29,327 nucleotides of DNA, taken from NCBI GenBank assembly GCA_041658605.1, contig JBAZZU010000025.1, positions 1-29,327 on the forward strand, in the 5' to 3' direction. The notes under the pieces are model-generated. The model worked only from the letters and a program-made list of their open reading frames with translations, was not told the origin of the DNA and did no database searches. The translations under genes were made by a program, and so were the position numbers. This document shows, piece after piece, positions 7,323 through 14,970 of this stretch. This DNA is from JBAZWE01 sp041658605. GTDB taxonomy: Bacteria; Actinomycetota; Thermoleophilia; BMS3ABIN01. Numbering within the stretch: position 1 is the first letter of the stretch; every line of letters starts with the position of its first letter.

Positions 7323-8270
7323 TTGCTCACATTGCAGCAGCCCAAGATCACCCACGAGCAGGTCAAGGACGAAAAGGGAGTCTTCGTGGTCGAACCCCTG
7401 GACAGGGGTTTTGGTCACACGTTCGGCAACTCGCTCAGGCGGGTGCTGCTTTCATCCCTTGAAGGCGCCGCAGTCAGTCTCATCAAGATTGAAGGTGTTT
7501 CCCACGAGTTCTCCACCATCACCGGTGTGAAAGAGGACGTTACCGACATTGTGCTTAACGTCAAAAAAATCGCCTGTCGCCTGCACGGCGAAGTTGGCGA
7601 GATCGAGGTCAGCCTTGTGAAATCCGGCCCAGGCGCAGTCACCGCCGGCGATATCGAGTGCCCCGCGGAGCTGGAGATAATCAATCCGGACCTGCAGATC
7701 TGCAACCTCGGCAAGAAGGCTAAGCTGGAAATGACGCTGACCGTGCGTCGCGGCCGCGGCTACTCGTCCGCGGACAGCAACAAGCAGGCAGGCGCGGCGA
7801 TCGGGATAATCCCCATCGATTCGAATTTTTCACCAGTCACCAGGGTCTCTTACGAAGTAGACCGCGCCCGCGTCGGGCAGCGCACCGACTTTGACAAGCT
7901 TACGATGGAGATAACGACCGATGGCAGCATGACTCCGGATGCGGCCCTGCGGGAAGCGGCAGGAATCCTGACATCCTCGCTGGAGATCTTCACCGGTCCC
8001 CATGAAGCCAGCACCACCCCCGAGGAGGATGCCGAGGCGTTACTGGAAATGCCGGCAGAGGCCAAGGGCGGCGATGACGAGATACTTATCGAGGAGCTGG
8101 AGATAGGCGTAAGGTCGTATAACTGCCTCAAGCGGGAGGGCATCCAGACGGTTGCCGACCTGGTGAAGCGCAGCGAAGCCGAGCTGATGAACATACCGAA
8201 TTTCGGCAAAAAGAGCATCGACGAAGTCAAGGAGAATCTCGCCAAGCTGGGCCTCGCGCTCAGGAGCTAG
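7323..8270 (+). CDS. rpoA: DNA-directed RNA polymerase subunit alpha
   Basis: The alpha subunit dimerises to start RNA polymerase assembly; its C-terminal domain binds UP elements and activators. The N domain has GFGHTFGNSLRRVLLSSLEG; the C domain, after an acidic linker near residues 220-245, has SYNCLKREGIQTVADLVKRS and NFGKKSIDEVKE. I place the start at TTG 7323, 5 nt after GGAGG (7313-7317). This gives MLTLQQPKITHEQ, matching the usual MLxxQxPxx start, and 315 residues, a normal length. The in-frame ATGs at 7257, 7266, 7305 and 7311 lack such a ribosome-binding site. Confidence 0.95.
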   Translation: MLTLQQPKITHEQVKDEKGVFVVEPLDRGFGHTFGNSLRRVLLSSLEGAAVSLIKIEGVSHEFSTITGVKEDVTDIVLNVKKIACRLHGEVGEIEVSLVKSGPGAVTAGDIECPAELEIINPDLQICNLGKKAKLEMTLTVRRGRGYSSADSNKQAGAAIGIIPIDSNFSPVTRVSYEVDRARVGQRTDFDKLTMEITTDGSMTPDAALREAAGILTSSLEIFTGPHEASTTPEEDAEALLEMPAEAKGGDDEILIEELEIGVRSYNCLKREGIQTVADLVKRSEAELMNIPNFGKKSIDEVKENLAKLGLALRS

Positions 8271-8293
8271 CACGTTTTTAGGAGAGCAGTATA

Positions 8294-8647
8294 ATGAGAC
8301 ACGCAAAGCAGGGAAGAAAACTGGGACTTACATCCGCGCATCGCAAGGCGATGCTCGGTAACATGGTATGTTCGCTTTTTGAACATGGCCGCATCAGGAC
8401 GACCGTGACCAGGGCCAAGGAAGCAAAGCCGCTGGCCGAGAAGATGATAACGCTCGGCAAGCGCGGAGATCTGGCGGCACGCCGTCAGGCCATCGGCCGC
8501 CTGCGCAGCAAGGACACCGTCCATACGCTGTTTACTGATCTGGCTCCCCGGTTCGCCGAGCGGCAGGGTGGATATACACGTATCACCCGCATCGGACCGC
8601 GTCACGGTGACGCGGCGGAGATGGTATTCCTGGAGCTTGTTGATTAG
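8294..8647 (+). CDS. rplQ: 50S ribosomal protein L17
   Basis: L17 (117 residues) is a large-subunit protein near the exit tunnel. It begins MRHAKQGRKLGLTSAHRKAM and has the typical TVTRAKEAKPLAEKMITLGKRG helix and the ending GPRHGDAAEMVFLELVD. AGGAG at 8280-8284 precedes the ATG by 9 nt. It is the last gene of the ribosomal superoperon and is followed by a strong terminator. It is of the short bacterial type, without the long acidic tail seen in many Actinobacteria. Confidence 0.97.
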   Translation: MRHAKQGRKLGLTSAHRKAMLGNMVCSLFEHGRIRTTVTRAKEAKPLAEKMITLGKRGDLAARRQAIGRLRSKDTVHTLFTDLAPRFAERQGGYTRITRIGPRHGDAAEMVFLELVD

Positions 8648-8683
8648 CGGCGGGTTTCGAGAAGTAATAGTTTGAAAAATATC

Positions 8684-8711
8684 GGCGCCCTTCAGGGGCG
8701 CCTTTTGTTTT
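8684..8711 (+). terminator. Intrinsic terminator after rplQ
   Basis: GGCGCCC (8684-8690) pairs with GGGCGCC (8696-8702) around a TTCAG loop and is followed at once by TTTTGTTTT. This is a textbook rho-independent terminator and marks the end of the ribosomal protein superoperon. Confidence 0.92.
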
Positions 8712-8776
8712 CGGGAAACTGGTTGATGCGGATTCGGGGTGTTATTGAACTTTTCCTGATTCGATGCCGGAGGGGC

Positions 8777-8843
8777 CGGGGTGGGGTGTTCGGGCTTCCA
8801 CTCGGGTCTTCGACAAACGTTCCAGCCCGAACACCCCACTCCG
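8777..8843. repeat. Long inverted repeat with 27-nt loop in the rplQ-ecfA1 gap
   Basis: GTGGGGTGTTCGGGCT (8781-8796) is perfectly complementary to 8824-8839, and the stem extends outward to about 20 bp with one G-T pair. The loop (8797-8823) contains GGGTCTTCGACAAACG. No U-run follows on either strand, so it is not a terminator. The rest of 8712-8953 has no convincing gene; a TAGAAT at 8901-8906 with TTGATA 20 nt upstream might be the ecfA1 promoter but the spacing is too long to be sure. Confidence 0.7.
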
Positions 8844-8953
8844 TACGCCCACGCTGGAGATGTGAAAACCGGGTTTGATAATTATTCCGTCCCGGCTTGA
8901 TAGAATCTCATCTCAGACTGATTCAACCAATTCGGCCAGGGTCGGAAATTTAC

Positions 8954-9781
8954 ATGAACGGATCGATAATCTCACTCGATAACGTCACGTACCGTTATCC
9001 TCACGCGCCGGAAGGGGCGGCGGCGCTCGACGAGGTCAGCCTTTCTGTCTCGCCGGGAGAGTTTATCGGCATCGTAGGCGCGAACGGGTCCGGCAAATCG
9101 ACTCTGGCCCGGCTGCTGAACGCGCTCATAGTGCCCGACAGAGGCGCAGTGGTTGTGGATGGGTTAAGGACTGACGACAAGGCCAACATCAACGCGATCC
9201 GCGAGACTGTCGGCATGGTCTTCCAGAATCCGGACAGCCAGATCGTTGCCACCAGCGTCGAAGACGACATCGCTTTCGGTCTGGAGAACCTGGGTCTGCC
9301 GCCCGATGAGATAGATCGTCGCGTCGCCAAGTATGCCGTTCGGTTCAGGATCGCGGAGCTGCTCAAGAAGGAGCCCCACTGGCTCTCAGGCGGGCAGAAG
9401 CAGCGCACGGTGCTTGCCGGCGTCGTGGCGCTCGGGCCGAAAGTGCTCGTTTTTGACGAGCCCACATCGATGCTGGACCCCCGCTCCCAGCAGGAGTTTC
9501 ATGGCCTGGTCGGGGAGCTCTGGCGTGCCGGCACCACCATCGTCATGATTACCCATATCATGGACGAGCTGGTGGATGCGTCGCGGGTAATAGCACTGGC
9601 GTCGGGCAAGGTTGAATTCGACGGCCTCCCCCTGGACCTATTTTCCAGCCCCAGGCTAATGGAAAGGACCGGGCTCATGCCTCCTCTTGCGGTGCGGCTC
9701 AGCGCGTCACTGGCATCGCGCGGGTTGGATCTGCCGGTTTCCCTCTCCCTCGCTGAACTTGTGAAGAGCATATGCACATAG
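8954..9781 (+). CDS. ecfA1: ECF transporter ATPase component 1
   Basis: EcfA1 is one of the two ATPases driving energy-coupling-factor vitamin and metal uptake at the cytoplasmic face of the membrane. All ABC motifs are intact in the 275-residue product: Walker A GANGSGKST (42-50), Q-loop Gln91 in VFQNPDSQIV, signature LSGGQKQR (144-151), Walker B VLVFDEP (164-170) and switch His201. ATG 8954 is preferred over an upstream in-frame start at 8897 because GGAA at 8944-8947 is nearby and the family begins at this point. It overlaps ecfA2 by 10 nt. The rplQ-ecfA1-ecfA2-ecfT-truA order is common in Gram-positives. Confidence 0.93.
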   Translation: MNGSIISLDNVTYRYPHAPEGAAALDEVSLSVSPGEFIGIVGANGSGKSTLARLLNALIVPDRGAVVVDGLRTDDKANINAIRETVGMVFQNPDSQIVATSVEDDIAFGLENLGLPPDEIDRRVAKYAVRFRIAELLKKEPHWLSGGQKQRTVLAGVVALGPKVLVFDEPTSMLDPRSQQEFHGLVGELWRAGTTIVMITHIMDELVDASRVIALASGKVEFDGLPLDLFSSPRLMERTGLMPPLAVRLSASLASRGLDLPVSLSLAELVKSICT

Positions 9782-10635
9782 AGGCGCACAACGTCAGCCT
9801 GTCTTACCAGGAGGGGACGCCCTTTGAATTTAAAGCCGTCTCGGGCGTGGACCTGGCGTTCGCGCCTGGGGAGCGGATCGGTATCGCCGGTCCCGTGGGT
9901 TCGGGCAAGTCGACGCTCCTGGCGCTTCTGGCGGGAATAATGGCGCCAACCTCTGGTGATGTAGCTCACGACGGCAGGAAACTGGGGCGCAAGCCGCTGC
10001 CAGGGCCCGGTAGCTTAGGCTTCGCCTTTCAGTCTCCAGAGAACTGCCTCTTTGAAAAAACCGTCCACGACGACGTCGCCTTTGCGCCCCGTGCGCTTGG
10101 GCTTAAGGCTGAAGAAGTCAACAGACTGACAAAAGAGGCGCTTGCGTGTGTAGGTCTCGATGTTGAGCGGTTTGGCTCCAGGAGCCCTTTTTCATTAAGC
10201 CTTGGCGAGCAGCGCCGGGTGGCCCTGGCGGGGCTGCTGGCCATGCGGCCCCGTGTTCTGCTCCTTGATGAACCGACCGCCCATCTCGATCCCTTGTGCC
10301 GTCACGATATCATCGAGCGCCTTGTCAGGCTGAACGACGAGACGGGGGTTACCGTGGTCATGGTCGGTCACGATATGGATGAGATGGCCCATTTCTCAAA
10401 AAGGCTTGTGATCATGGACGGCGGCCGTGTTGCCGCAGATGACGATTCCGGCCGGCTGCTGTCTGACCGCAATCTGCTGGAGCGCTACAGCCTCAGGCTT
10501 CCTGGAACTGTTGAACTTTGCCATCTCCTGGGTGAGGCGACCGGCGGAATTGTCGCGCCCGTCCTCGATGAGCCCGCGGCAGTCGAGCTGCTGTTTCAGA
10601 TGGCGGGCGGCGCGGAGGGTGCTTCATGCAGCTGA
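9772..10635 (+). CDS. ecfA2: ECF transporter ATPase component 2, divergent signature motif
   Basis: The second ECF ATPase (287 residues) should pair with EcfA1 as a heterodimer. Walker A GPVGSGKST (40-48), Gln87, Walker B VLLLDEPTAHLDP (162-174) and His200 are intact, but the signature reads LSLGEQRR at 142-149 instead of LSGGQ. In ABC heterodimers one composite site is often degenerate, so this ATP site could be weakened. The length is normal, with a C-terminal tail of about 60 residues. It overlaps both neighbours by 10 nt, a sign of tight translational coupling and equal stoichiometry. Confidence 0.9.
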   Translation: MHIEAHNVSLSYQEGTPFEFKAVSGVDLAFAPGERIGIAGPVGSGKSTLLALLAGIMAPTSGDVAHDGRKLGRKPLPGPGSLGFAFQSPENCLFEKTVHDDVAFAPRALGLKAEEVNRLTKEALACVGLDVERFGSRSPFSLSLGEQRRVALAGLLAMRPRVLLLDEPTAHLDPLCRHDIIERLVRLNDETGVTVVMVGHDMDEMAHFSKRLVIMDGGRVAADDDSGRLLSDRNLLERYSLRLPGTVELCHLLGEATGGIVAPVLDEPAAVELLFQMAGGAEGASCS

Positions 10636-11423
10636 GCAGCGTCACCATCGGCCAGTACTATCCAGGGACTTCTCTTCTACATCGCATCGATCCGCGAATC
10701 AAGATAATGGCGGCCTTCGCTTATGTCATCGTGCTTTTCCTCGTGCATGGTTTCGGGCCGCTGGCCCTGCTCGCGGCCATCCTGCTGGCCGGTATCCTGT
10801 TCGCGGGAATACCCGCGGTCTGGCTGTTGCGCAGCCTGCGGCCCATGCTCATCCTCCTGCTGATCACGTTCTTCTTCCAGTTGCTGTTCAGGGGCGGCGA
10901 AGAGCTTGCGCGGCTCGGGCCGGTCGCACTTTATCGCGAAGGCCTGGAGCAGGGCGCATTTCTGGTGACGCGTCTGGTATTCCTGGTGCTGTCAGGCTTC
11001 ATACTTACCTTTACGACACCGCCGGTTCTGCTTACCGATGCTTTTGGACGCATGATTTCGCCCCTGGAGAAGATCAGGATACCTTCCTATGAACTGGCCC
11101 TGATGATGACCATCGCGCTTCGCTTTATCCCACTGCTGCTGATGGAGCTGGACCGCATCATCAAGGCGCAGAGGGCGCGGGGCGCAAGCATCGGCACCGG
11201 CGGACTGCTGAGACGGGCTCGAGCAGTGATGCCCGTGCTCATACCCCTTTTTGTGATGAGCTTCCGCCATGCTGACGAGCTGGCGCTGGCAATGGAATCG
11301 CGCTGTTACCGGGGAGGAAAAGGCAGGACGATGCGCCGGAAGTTGAGGTTCGGCTGGCGGGACGCTGTTTTTACAGCTGTCGCGGCGGCAGCCCTATCCA
11401 CCAGCCTCTGGATCGGCATCTGA
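10626..11423 (+). CDS. ecfT: ECF transporter transmembrane component (EcfT/CbiQ family)
   Basis: EcfT (265 residues) is the membrane scaffold linking the ATPases to interchangeable substrate-binding S components. The N terminus has the family block GTSLLHRIDPRIKIMAAF, followed by about five hydrophobic segments. The coupling helices carry the first Ala-Arg-Gly motif (184-186, in AQRARGASIG); the second reads Ser-Arg-Cys (225-227, in AMESRCYRG) where AMEARGY is usual. It overlaps ecfA2 by 10 nt. No S component is encoded nearby, which fits a shared (group II) module. Confidence 0.92.
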   Translation: MQLSSVTIGQYYPGTSLLHRIDPRIKIMAAFAYVIVLFLVHGFGPLALLAAILLAGILFAGIPAVWLLRSLRPMLILLLITFFFQLLFRGGEELARLGPVALYREGLEQGAFLVTRLVFLVLSGFILTFTTPPVLLTDAFGRMISPLEKIRIPSYELALMMTIALRFIPLLLMELDRIIKAQRARGASIGTGGLLRRARAVMPVLIPLFVMSFRHADELALAMESRCYRGGKGRTMRRKLRFGWRDAVFTAVAAAALSTSLWIGI

Positions 11424-11459
11424 CTGGATGCCGCCGCCGGAATTGAGTAGGGTTTCCCA

Positions 11460-12224
11460 ATGAATACGATTCGCCTGGATATCGAATACGATGGCACCGG
11501 GTTCGCCGGCTGGGCGAAACAGCCCGGGCTGCCGAGCATCGAGGGTTCGCTCGAACAGGTGCTGGCGCAGATTCTGCAGGAAAAAATCTCCCTCTCTGTC
11601 GCCGGCCGCACCGACACCGGCGTTCACGCCCGCGGGCAGGTAGCCAGTTTTCAGATAGCCGGACAACCTGACCCCGGCAAGCTGCGCCGTTCGGCCAACC
11701 AGCTCCTGCCACCGACGATCGCTATCAGGTCCGCGTCGCCGGCCCCCGAGGTTTTCGACGCCCGCCGCGCCGCCCTGTCGCGGACTTATTCATATTCGGT
11801 TCTCAACCGCCAGTATCCGTCGCCGTTCCGTGGCCGCTACGTCTATCATTACAGGGGCCGGCTTGACCGAGAACTCCTGCGGCAGGCCGGCGAAATCATT
11901 CTGGGCCGGCATGACTTTACCGCGTTCACACCCACGGTCACTGAGCACGATTACTTCGAGCGTGAAATAACCCGGGCGGAGTGGGTATCAGATGATGGAA
12001 ACCCTGCAGGCGAAGACGTGCTCACATTCTGGATAACCTCATCCGGATTCCTGCGAAACATGGTCAGGGTGCTAGTGGGAACCATGCTCGAGATTGCCCG
12101 TGGACGGCGCCCCCTGGAAGATCTCGGCGTCCTGCTGGCGGGGGCTTCACGGCCGGCCGCCGGCGAGACCGCCCCTCCGGCGGGTTTGTGCCTGGAAGCG
12201 GTCGGCTATCCTGATTTCCCGTAA
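11460..12224 (+). CDS. truA: tRNA pseudouridine(38-40) synthase
   Basis: TruA converts U38-U40 of the anticodon stem-loop of many tRNAs to pseudouridine. The catalytic Asp52 lies in AGRTDTGVHARGQV, and the motifs LDIEYDGTGFAGW, SRTYSY and FLRNMVRVLVGTMLEIARG are conserved. The 254-residue length is typical. A GAGTAGGG stretch before the ATG is the likely ribosome-binding site. The conserved Gram-positive order truA-rplM-rpsI is broken here: downstream of truA is an accessory region instead of rplM. Confidence 0.95.
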   Translation: MNTIRLDIEYDGTGFAGWAKQPGLPSIEGSLEQVLAQILQEKISLSVAGRTDTGVHARGQVASFQIAGQPDPGKLRRSANQLLPPTIAIRSASPAPEVFDARRAALSRTYSYSVLNRQYPSPFRGRYVYHYRGRLDRELLRQAGEIILGRHDFTAFTPTVTEHDYFEREITRAEWVSDDGNPAGEDVLTFWITSSGFLRNMVRVLVGTMLEIARGRRPLEDLGVLLAGASRPAAGETAPPAGLCLEAVGYPDFP

Positions 12225-12513
12225 CGGTCCCGGGAATCCCGCCTGCTGCCTTCAGCCGGTCCTCGCTCGAATAATCAGGAACGTAGTCTGAAAACCAGGC
12301 CGCCATCCATAAGCGTCCGGGAAGACGGCTAAGTCAGGCAAACACCTGACCGAGAGCGATGTTTATTATTTGCCGGGGTAAGGTATTTATTCCGATATCC
12401 GGCGCCCGTCGCTAGTCCCGGCTTTTAGCCAGGAAATGCAATATGTGGCGATTAATTCAATGAACTCGGGAGGCATGCCTGAGAAGACCCCTGTATCATT
12501 TTGGAAAAAAGAC
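12225..12513. other. Non-coding gap with a series of small hairpins
   Basis: No reading frame in this 289-nt stretch looks like a gene. Several short stems follow each other on the plus strand: CGTC/GACG (12314-12317 with 12324-12327), GTCAGG-CAAACA-CCTGAC (12333-12350), GCCGG/CCGGC (12372-12376 with 12399-12403), and GGCT-TTT-AGCC (12420-12430). This could be a structured RNA, the 3' region of the truA transcript, or chance in GC-rich DNA. I could not match it to a riboswitch class. Confidence 0.35.
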
Positions 12514-12566
12514 TTGAGCTGAACATTTGCATGTCATATAGTTATCCTGGGTGATGGAGGATAACT
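12514..12566 (+). promoter_or_regulatory. Promoter with overlapping inverted-repeat operator
   Basis: TTGAGC (12514-12519) and TATAGT (12537-12542) are separated by exactly 17 nt and match the sigma-70 consensus at 4/6 and 5/6 positions. A perfect 8-bp inverted repeat, AGTTATCC (12540-12547) and GGATAACT (12559-12566), overlaps the end of the -10 box and the expected start point near 12549. That placement is typical of a repressor operator, though it could also be a 5' hairpin. It drives the small peptide and the two exported paralogues downstream. Confidence 0.55.
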
Positions 12567-12619
12567 GGGGAGATCGAAGAAAAAGGGCAGTATTGCCACG
12601 TCAATGTGAGGTTTCAGGC

Positions 12620-12721
12620 ATGGAAAGACTCGCACATGTTGGTTCTTTCTTTATCGTTGCCGCGTGGTTGGTGTTGAGCTGGGCTCTGGTGGGCCTGGTT
12701 CTGCTTTGGGCTCTTTCCTGA
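12620..12721 (+). CDS. Predicted 33-residue single-pass membrane peptide
   Basis: This short frame encodes MERLAHVGSFFIVAAWLVLS followed by WALVGLVLLWALS. Nearly the entire chain from residue 8 is hydrophobic, with four tryptophans or phenylalanines at likely interface positions, so it would be one transmembrane helix. GAGG at 12608-12611 is spaced 8 nt from the ATG, and it lies between a good promoter and the next gene (31 nt away), which supports translation. I do not recognise a family. It may be a small membrane regulator or a leader peptide for the exported proteins that follow; a chance reading frame is possible. Confidence 0.5.
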   Translation: MERLAHVGSFFIVAAWLVLSWALVGLVLLWALS

Positions 12722-12752
12722 CTCGTGCTGCATACCAATCAGGAGGCAAGAT

Positions 12753-13829
12753 ATGGGGGATATATTTCGCGCTGCCCTTAAAGTACTTTTCGCAGGCCTG
12801 ATTCCAGGCCTGTTTCTTTTTGCAGCCGGCTGCGGTAACGCGGCCAGCACCACGCAGGAAGTAAGCAGCGCCGCAACCACAAGCGCGGCATCTACAGCAA
12901 AAAGCATCGATGCGGATGCGCGCCTGTCGCTCAATGCAAGTCCGCCCCAAACACCGGTACGGCTGGTATTCATCCATCATTCCGTGGGCGAGGACTGGCT
13001 GGATGAAGGCAAGGGCGGGCTTGGGAAGGTCCTGCGTGACAACAACTATTTCGTAAGCGACACCAATTATGGCTGGGGTCCCCCCGACGTGGATTCGGGG
13101 TCAGAGAACATCGGAGACCATACGGACATTGGCTACTGGTACAGCTGGTTCGCCGGCCCCAACAGCTCGCTGTACATGAACGCCCTCTTCGCCGAGAAAA
13201 GCCAGAACACGGGCACTCCGTACACGCGCCTTGCTCCGGGTCTTGACCCGGGCGGCGAGAACGAGGTCGTGGTTTTCAAATCCTGCTTCCCGAACTCGGG
13301 TCTGGGGGGCGGTCCAAATGACGCCGCCGCTACGGGCGCAAACCCTCTGCGGGGCGAGGGTAGCGGCTCGGATTCGTTCACGGTCGGCAACGCCAAGGGT
13401 ATTTACAATGATCTCCTGGCAGGCTTTGCCGGGCGCCAGGACAAGCTTTTTATCATCATAACGGCGCCGCCACTGATGGAGTCTGACACAACTCCCGAAC
13501 AGGCGGCAAACGCCCGGGCGTTCAACAGGTGGCTGGTCAGCGACTGGCTTGCGGACTACAAATACCGTAACGTGGCGGTGTTTGATTTCTACAATGTGCT
13601 TACATCCAATGGCGGCGGACCGGATACGGGCGACCAGGGCAGTTCCGCCGGCAACCATCACCGCTATAACAAAAGTGATGACCTGATCGAATACACCGCG
13701 GGCGAGGGAAGCAACTTCTCGGCATACGCGAGCGGGGACAGCCATCCGACCGCGGCCGGGCTGAAGAAGGCGGCGAGCGAGTTCGTGCCCCTGCTCAATA
13801 TTGAATATCATGCCTGGAAGGGAGAATAA
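12753..13829 (+). CDS. Exported lipoprotein of the FIHHSVG family, possible SGNH-like hydrolase
   Basis: The 358-residue product has a signal peptide ending FLFAAGC (Cys27, a slightly unusual lipobox), then a Ser/Thr/Ala-rich spacer to about residue 65. The globular domain opens with VRLVFIHHSVGEDWL (Ser77), has FKSCFPNS and FDFYNVLTSNGG in the middle, and closes with GDSHPTAAG (Asp329, His331). The early Ser and late Asp-x-His-Pro recall the ends of an SGNH/GDSL hydrolase fold, but that is inference; proteins with this FIHHSxG motif are usually annotated as hypothetical. AGGAGG at 12741-12746 gives a strong start. It is the first of two tandem paralogues. Confidence 0.75.
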   Translation: MGDIFRAALKVLFAGLIPGLFLFAAGCGNAASTTQEVSSAATTSAASTAKSIDADARLSLNASPPQTPVRLVFIHHSVGEDWLDEGKGGLGKVLRDNNYFVSDTNYGWGPPDVDSGSENIGDHTDIGYWYSWFAGPNSSLYMNALFAEKSQNTGTPYTRLAPGLDPGGENEVVVFKSCFPNSGLGGGPNDAAATGANPLRGEGSGSDSFTVGNAKGIYNDLLAGFAGRQDKLFIIITAPPLMESDTTPEQAANARAFNRWLVSDWLADYKYRNVAVFDFYNVLTSNGGGPDTGDQGSSAGNHHRYNKSDDLIEYTAGEGSNFSAYASGDSHPTAAGLKKAASEFVPLLNIEYHAWKGE

Positions 13830-13836
13830 GGCACGA

Positions 13837-14970
13837 GTGAGTTTCGGACACACGATCAGCGGAACAAAAGTTCGCAAGGCAATAATTGCCACGGTGCTTG
13901 TTGTTTTACTTGGCGGACTTTATGTTGTCCAGGATAATTACGCTGCCAAACGCAAGTCCAGCCTGCCTATCGACAAGCCGCCGACACCTGTCACTTCAGT
14001 CGCCGAGTTTCTCAGCCCGAACCCGCCGGAACACCAGGTCCGCCTGATCTTCATCCATCACAATGTGGGGGATCACTGGCTGGCCGATGAAGGCGGCAGG
14101 CTCGGCATGACCCTGCGTGACAACAATTATTACGTCAGTGACACGGACTTCGGCTGGATACCGCAGGACTTCGACGTCGGTTCCGAGACCATCGGCGACC
14201 ACACCGATATCGGCCAGTGGTACAGCTGGTTCGCCGGCCCCAACAAGACCAGATATCTCGCCGCGCTGTTCATCGAGGAAGGAACCCACTCGTACATCCC
14301 CTTTTCCCGAAAGCCGTTTAACCCAGACCCGATCAGTGAGAATGAAGTCGTCATGTTCAAATCCGACTTTAATAACTCAGCGCTCGCGGGTAACCCTTAT
14401 GACCCTCCCACCCCAACCACCGGTCTCAACCCGCTGCGATCCGAGGACAGCAGCTCCGAAAACCTCACCGTGGCCAACGCCAAGGGGATCTACGCCGACC
14501 TGCTGGTGTTTTTTGAGACCAGGCAGGACAAGCTCTTCGTTGTGATAACGGCTCCGCCGCTGGTGGAGGCGGCCACTACGCCGGAGCAGGCAGATAACGC
14601 GCGCGCCCTGAACCGGTGGCTGACAGAGGAATGGCTAAAGGACTACCCGTACAGCAACGTGGTTGTCTTCGATTTCTACAATGTCCTGACATCGAACGGC
14701 GGCAGCGCCCAGGTTAACGATCTCGGCATGGATTCGGGGAATCATCATCGCTATCGCAACGACGCCATCCAGTATTTAATCGCCGATGGTACCAACTACT
14801 CAGCTTATGGAACATCAGAAGATGACAGTCTGCCCACCGATGCCGGACTTCAGAAAGCCAGCGCCGAATACGTCGAGGTTCTCAATACGGCCTACCATCA
14901 CTGGAAACGCAGCCAGCTTCTCGTGCCTGTATCGGGAGGAAGCATAACTGCGGGAGGCAGGCAGTCCTAA
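13837..14970 (+). CDS. Membrane-anchored paralogue of the upstream protein, lacking the putative catalytic residues
   Basis: This 377-residue protein aligns with the preceding one along its whole domain, sharing blocks such as GDHTDIG, WYSWFAGPN and FDFYNVLTSNGG. It differs at the likely active positions: FIHHNVG (Asn76 for Ser), FKSDFNNS for FKSCFPNS, and DDSLPTDAG where the partner has GDSHPTAAG (Leu for His). Instead of a lipobox it has one hydrophobic helix (KAIIATVLVVLLGGLYVVQ), so it is probably membrane-anchored facing outside. I place the start at GTG 13837, 7 nt after the upstream stop and just after GGAG/AAGG; TTG 13801 or ATG 13810 would overlap the first gene. Confidence 0.75.
   Translation: MSFGHTISGTKVRKAIIATVLVVLLGGLYVVQDNYAAKRKSSLPIDKPPTPVTSVAEFLSPNPPEHQVRLIFIHHNVGDHWLADEGGRLGMTLRDNNYYVSDTDFGWIPQDFDVGSETIGDHTDIGQWYSWFAGPNKTRYLAALFIEEGTHSYIPFSRKPFNPDPISENEVVMFKSDFNNSALAGNPYDPPTPTTGLNPLRSEDSSSENLTVANAKGIYADLLVFFETRQDKLFVVITAPPLVEAATTPEQADNARALNRWLTEEWLKDYPYSNVVVFDFYNVLTSNGGSAQVNDLGMDSGNHHRYRNDAIQYLIADGTNYSAYGTSEDDSLPTDAGLQKASAEYVEVLNTAYHHWKRSQLLVPVSGGSITAGGRQS

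Noticed and set aside
8672..8878. A 68-codon plus-strand frame after rplQ
   Set aside because: It runs through the rplQ terminator and the long inverted repeat and has no ribosome-binding site.
12314..12410. Possible c-di-GMP (GEMM) or cobalamin riboswitch, because of GGCAAACACC and TAGCCAGGAAATGC
   Set aside because: The GEMM core ACGCAAAGC is missing and the B12-box similarity stops after AGCCAGGA; neither consensus is satisfied.
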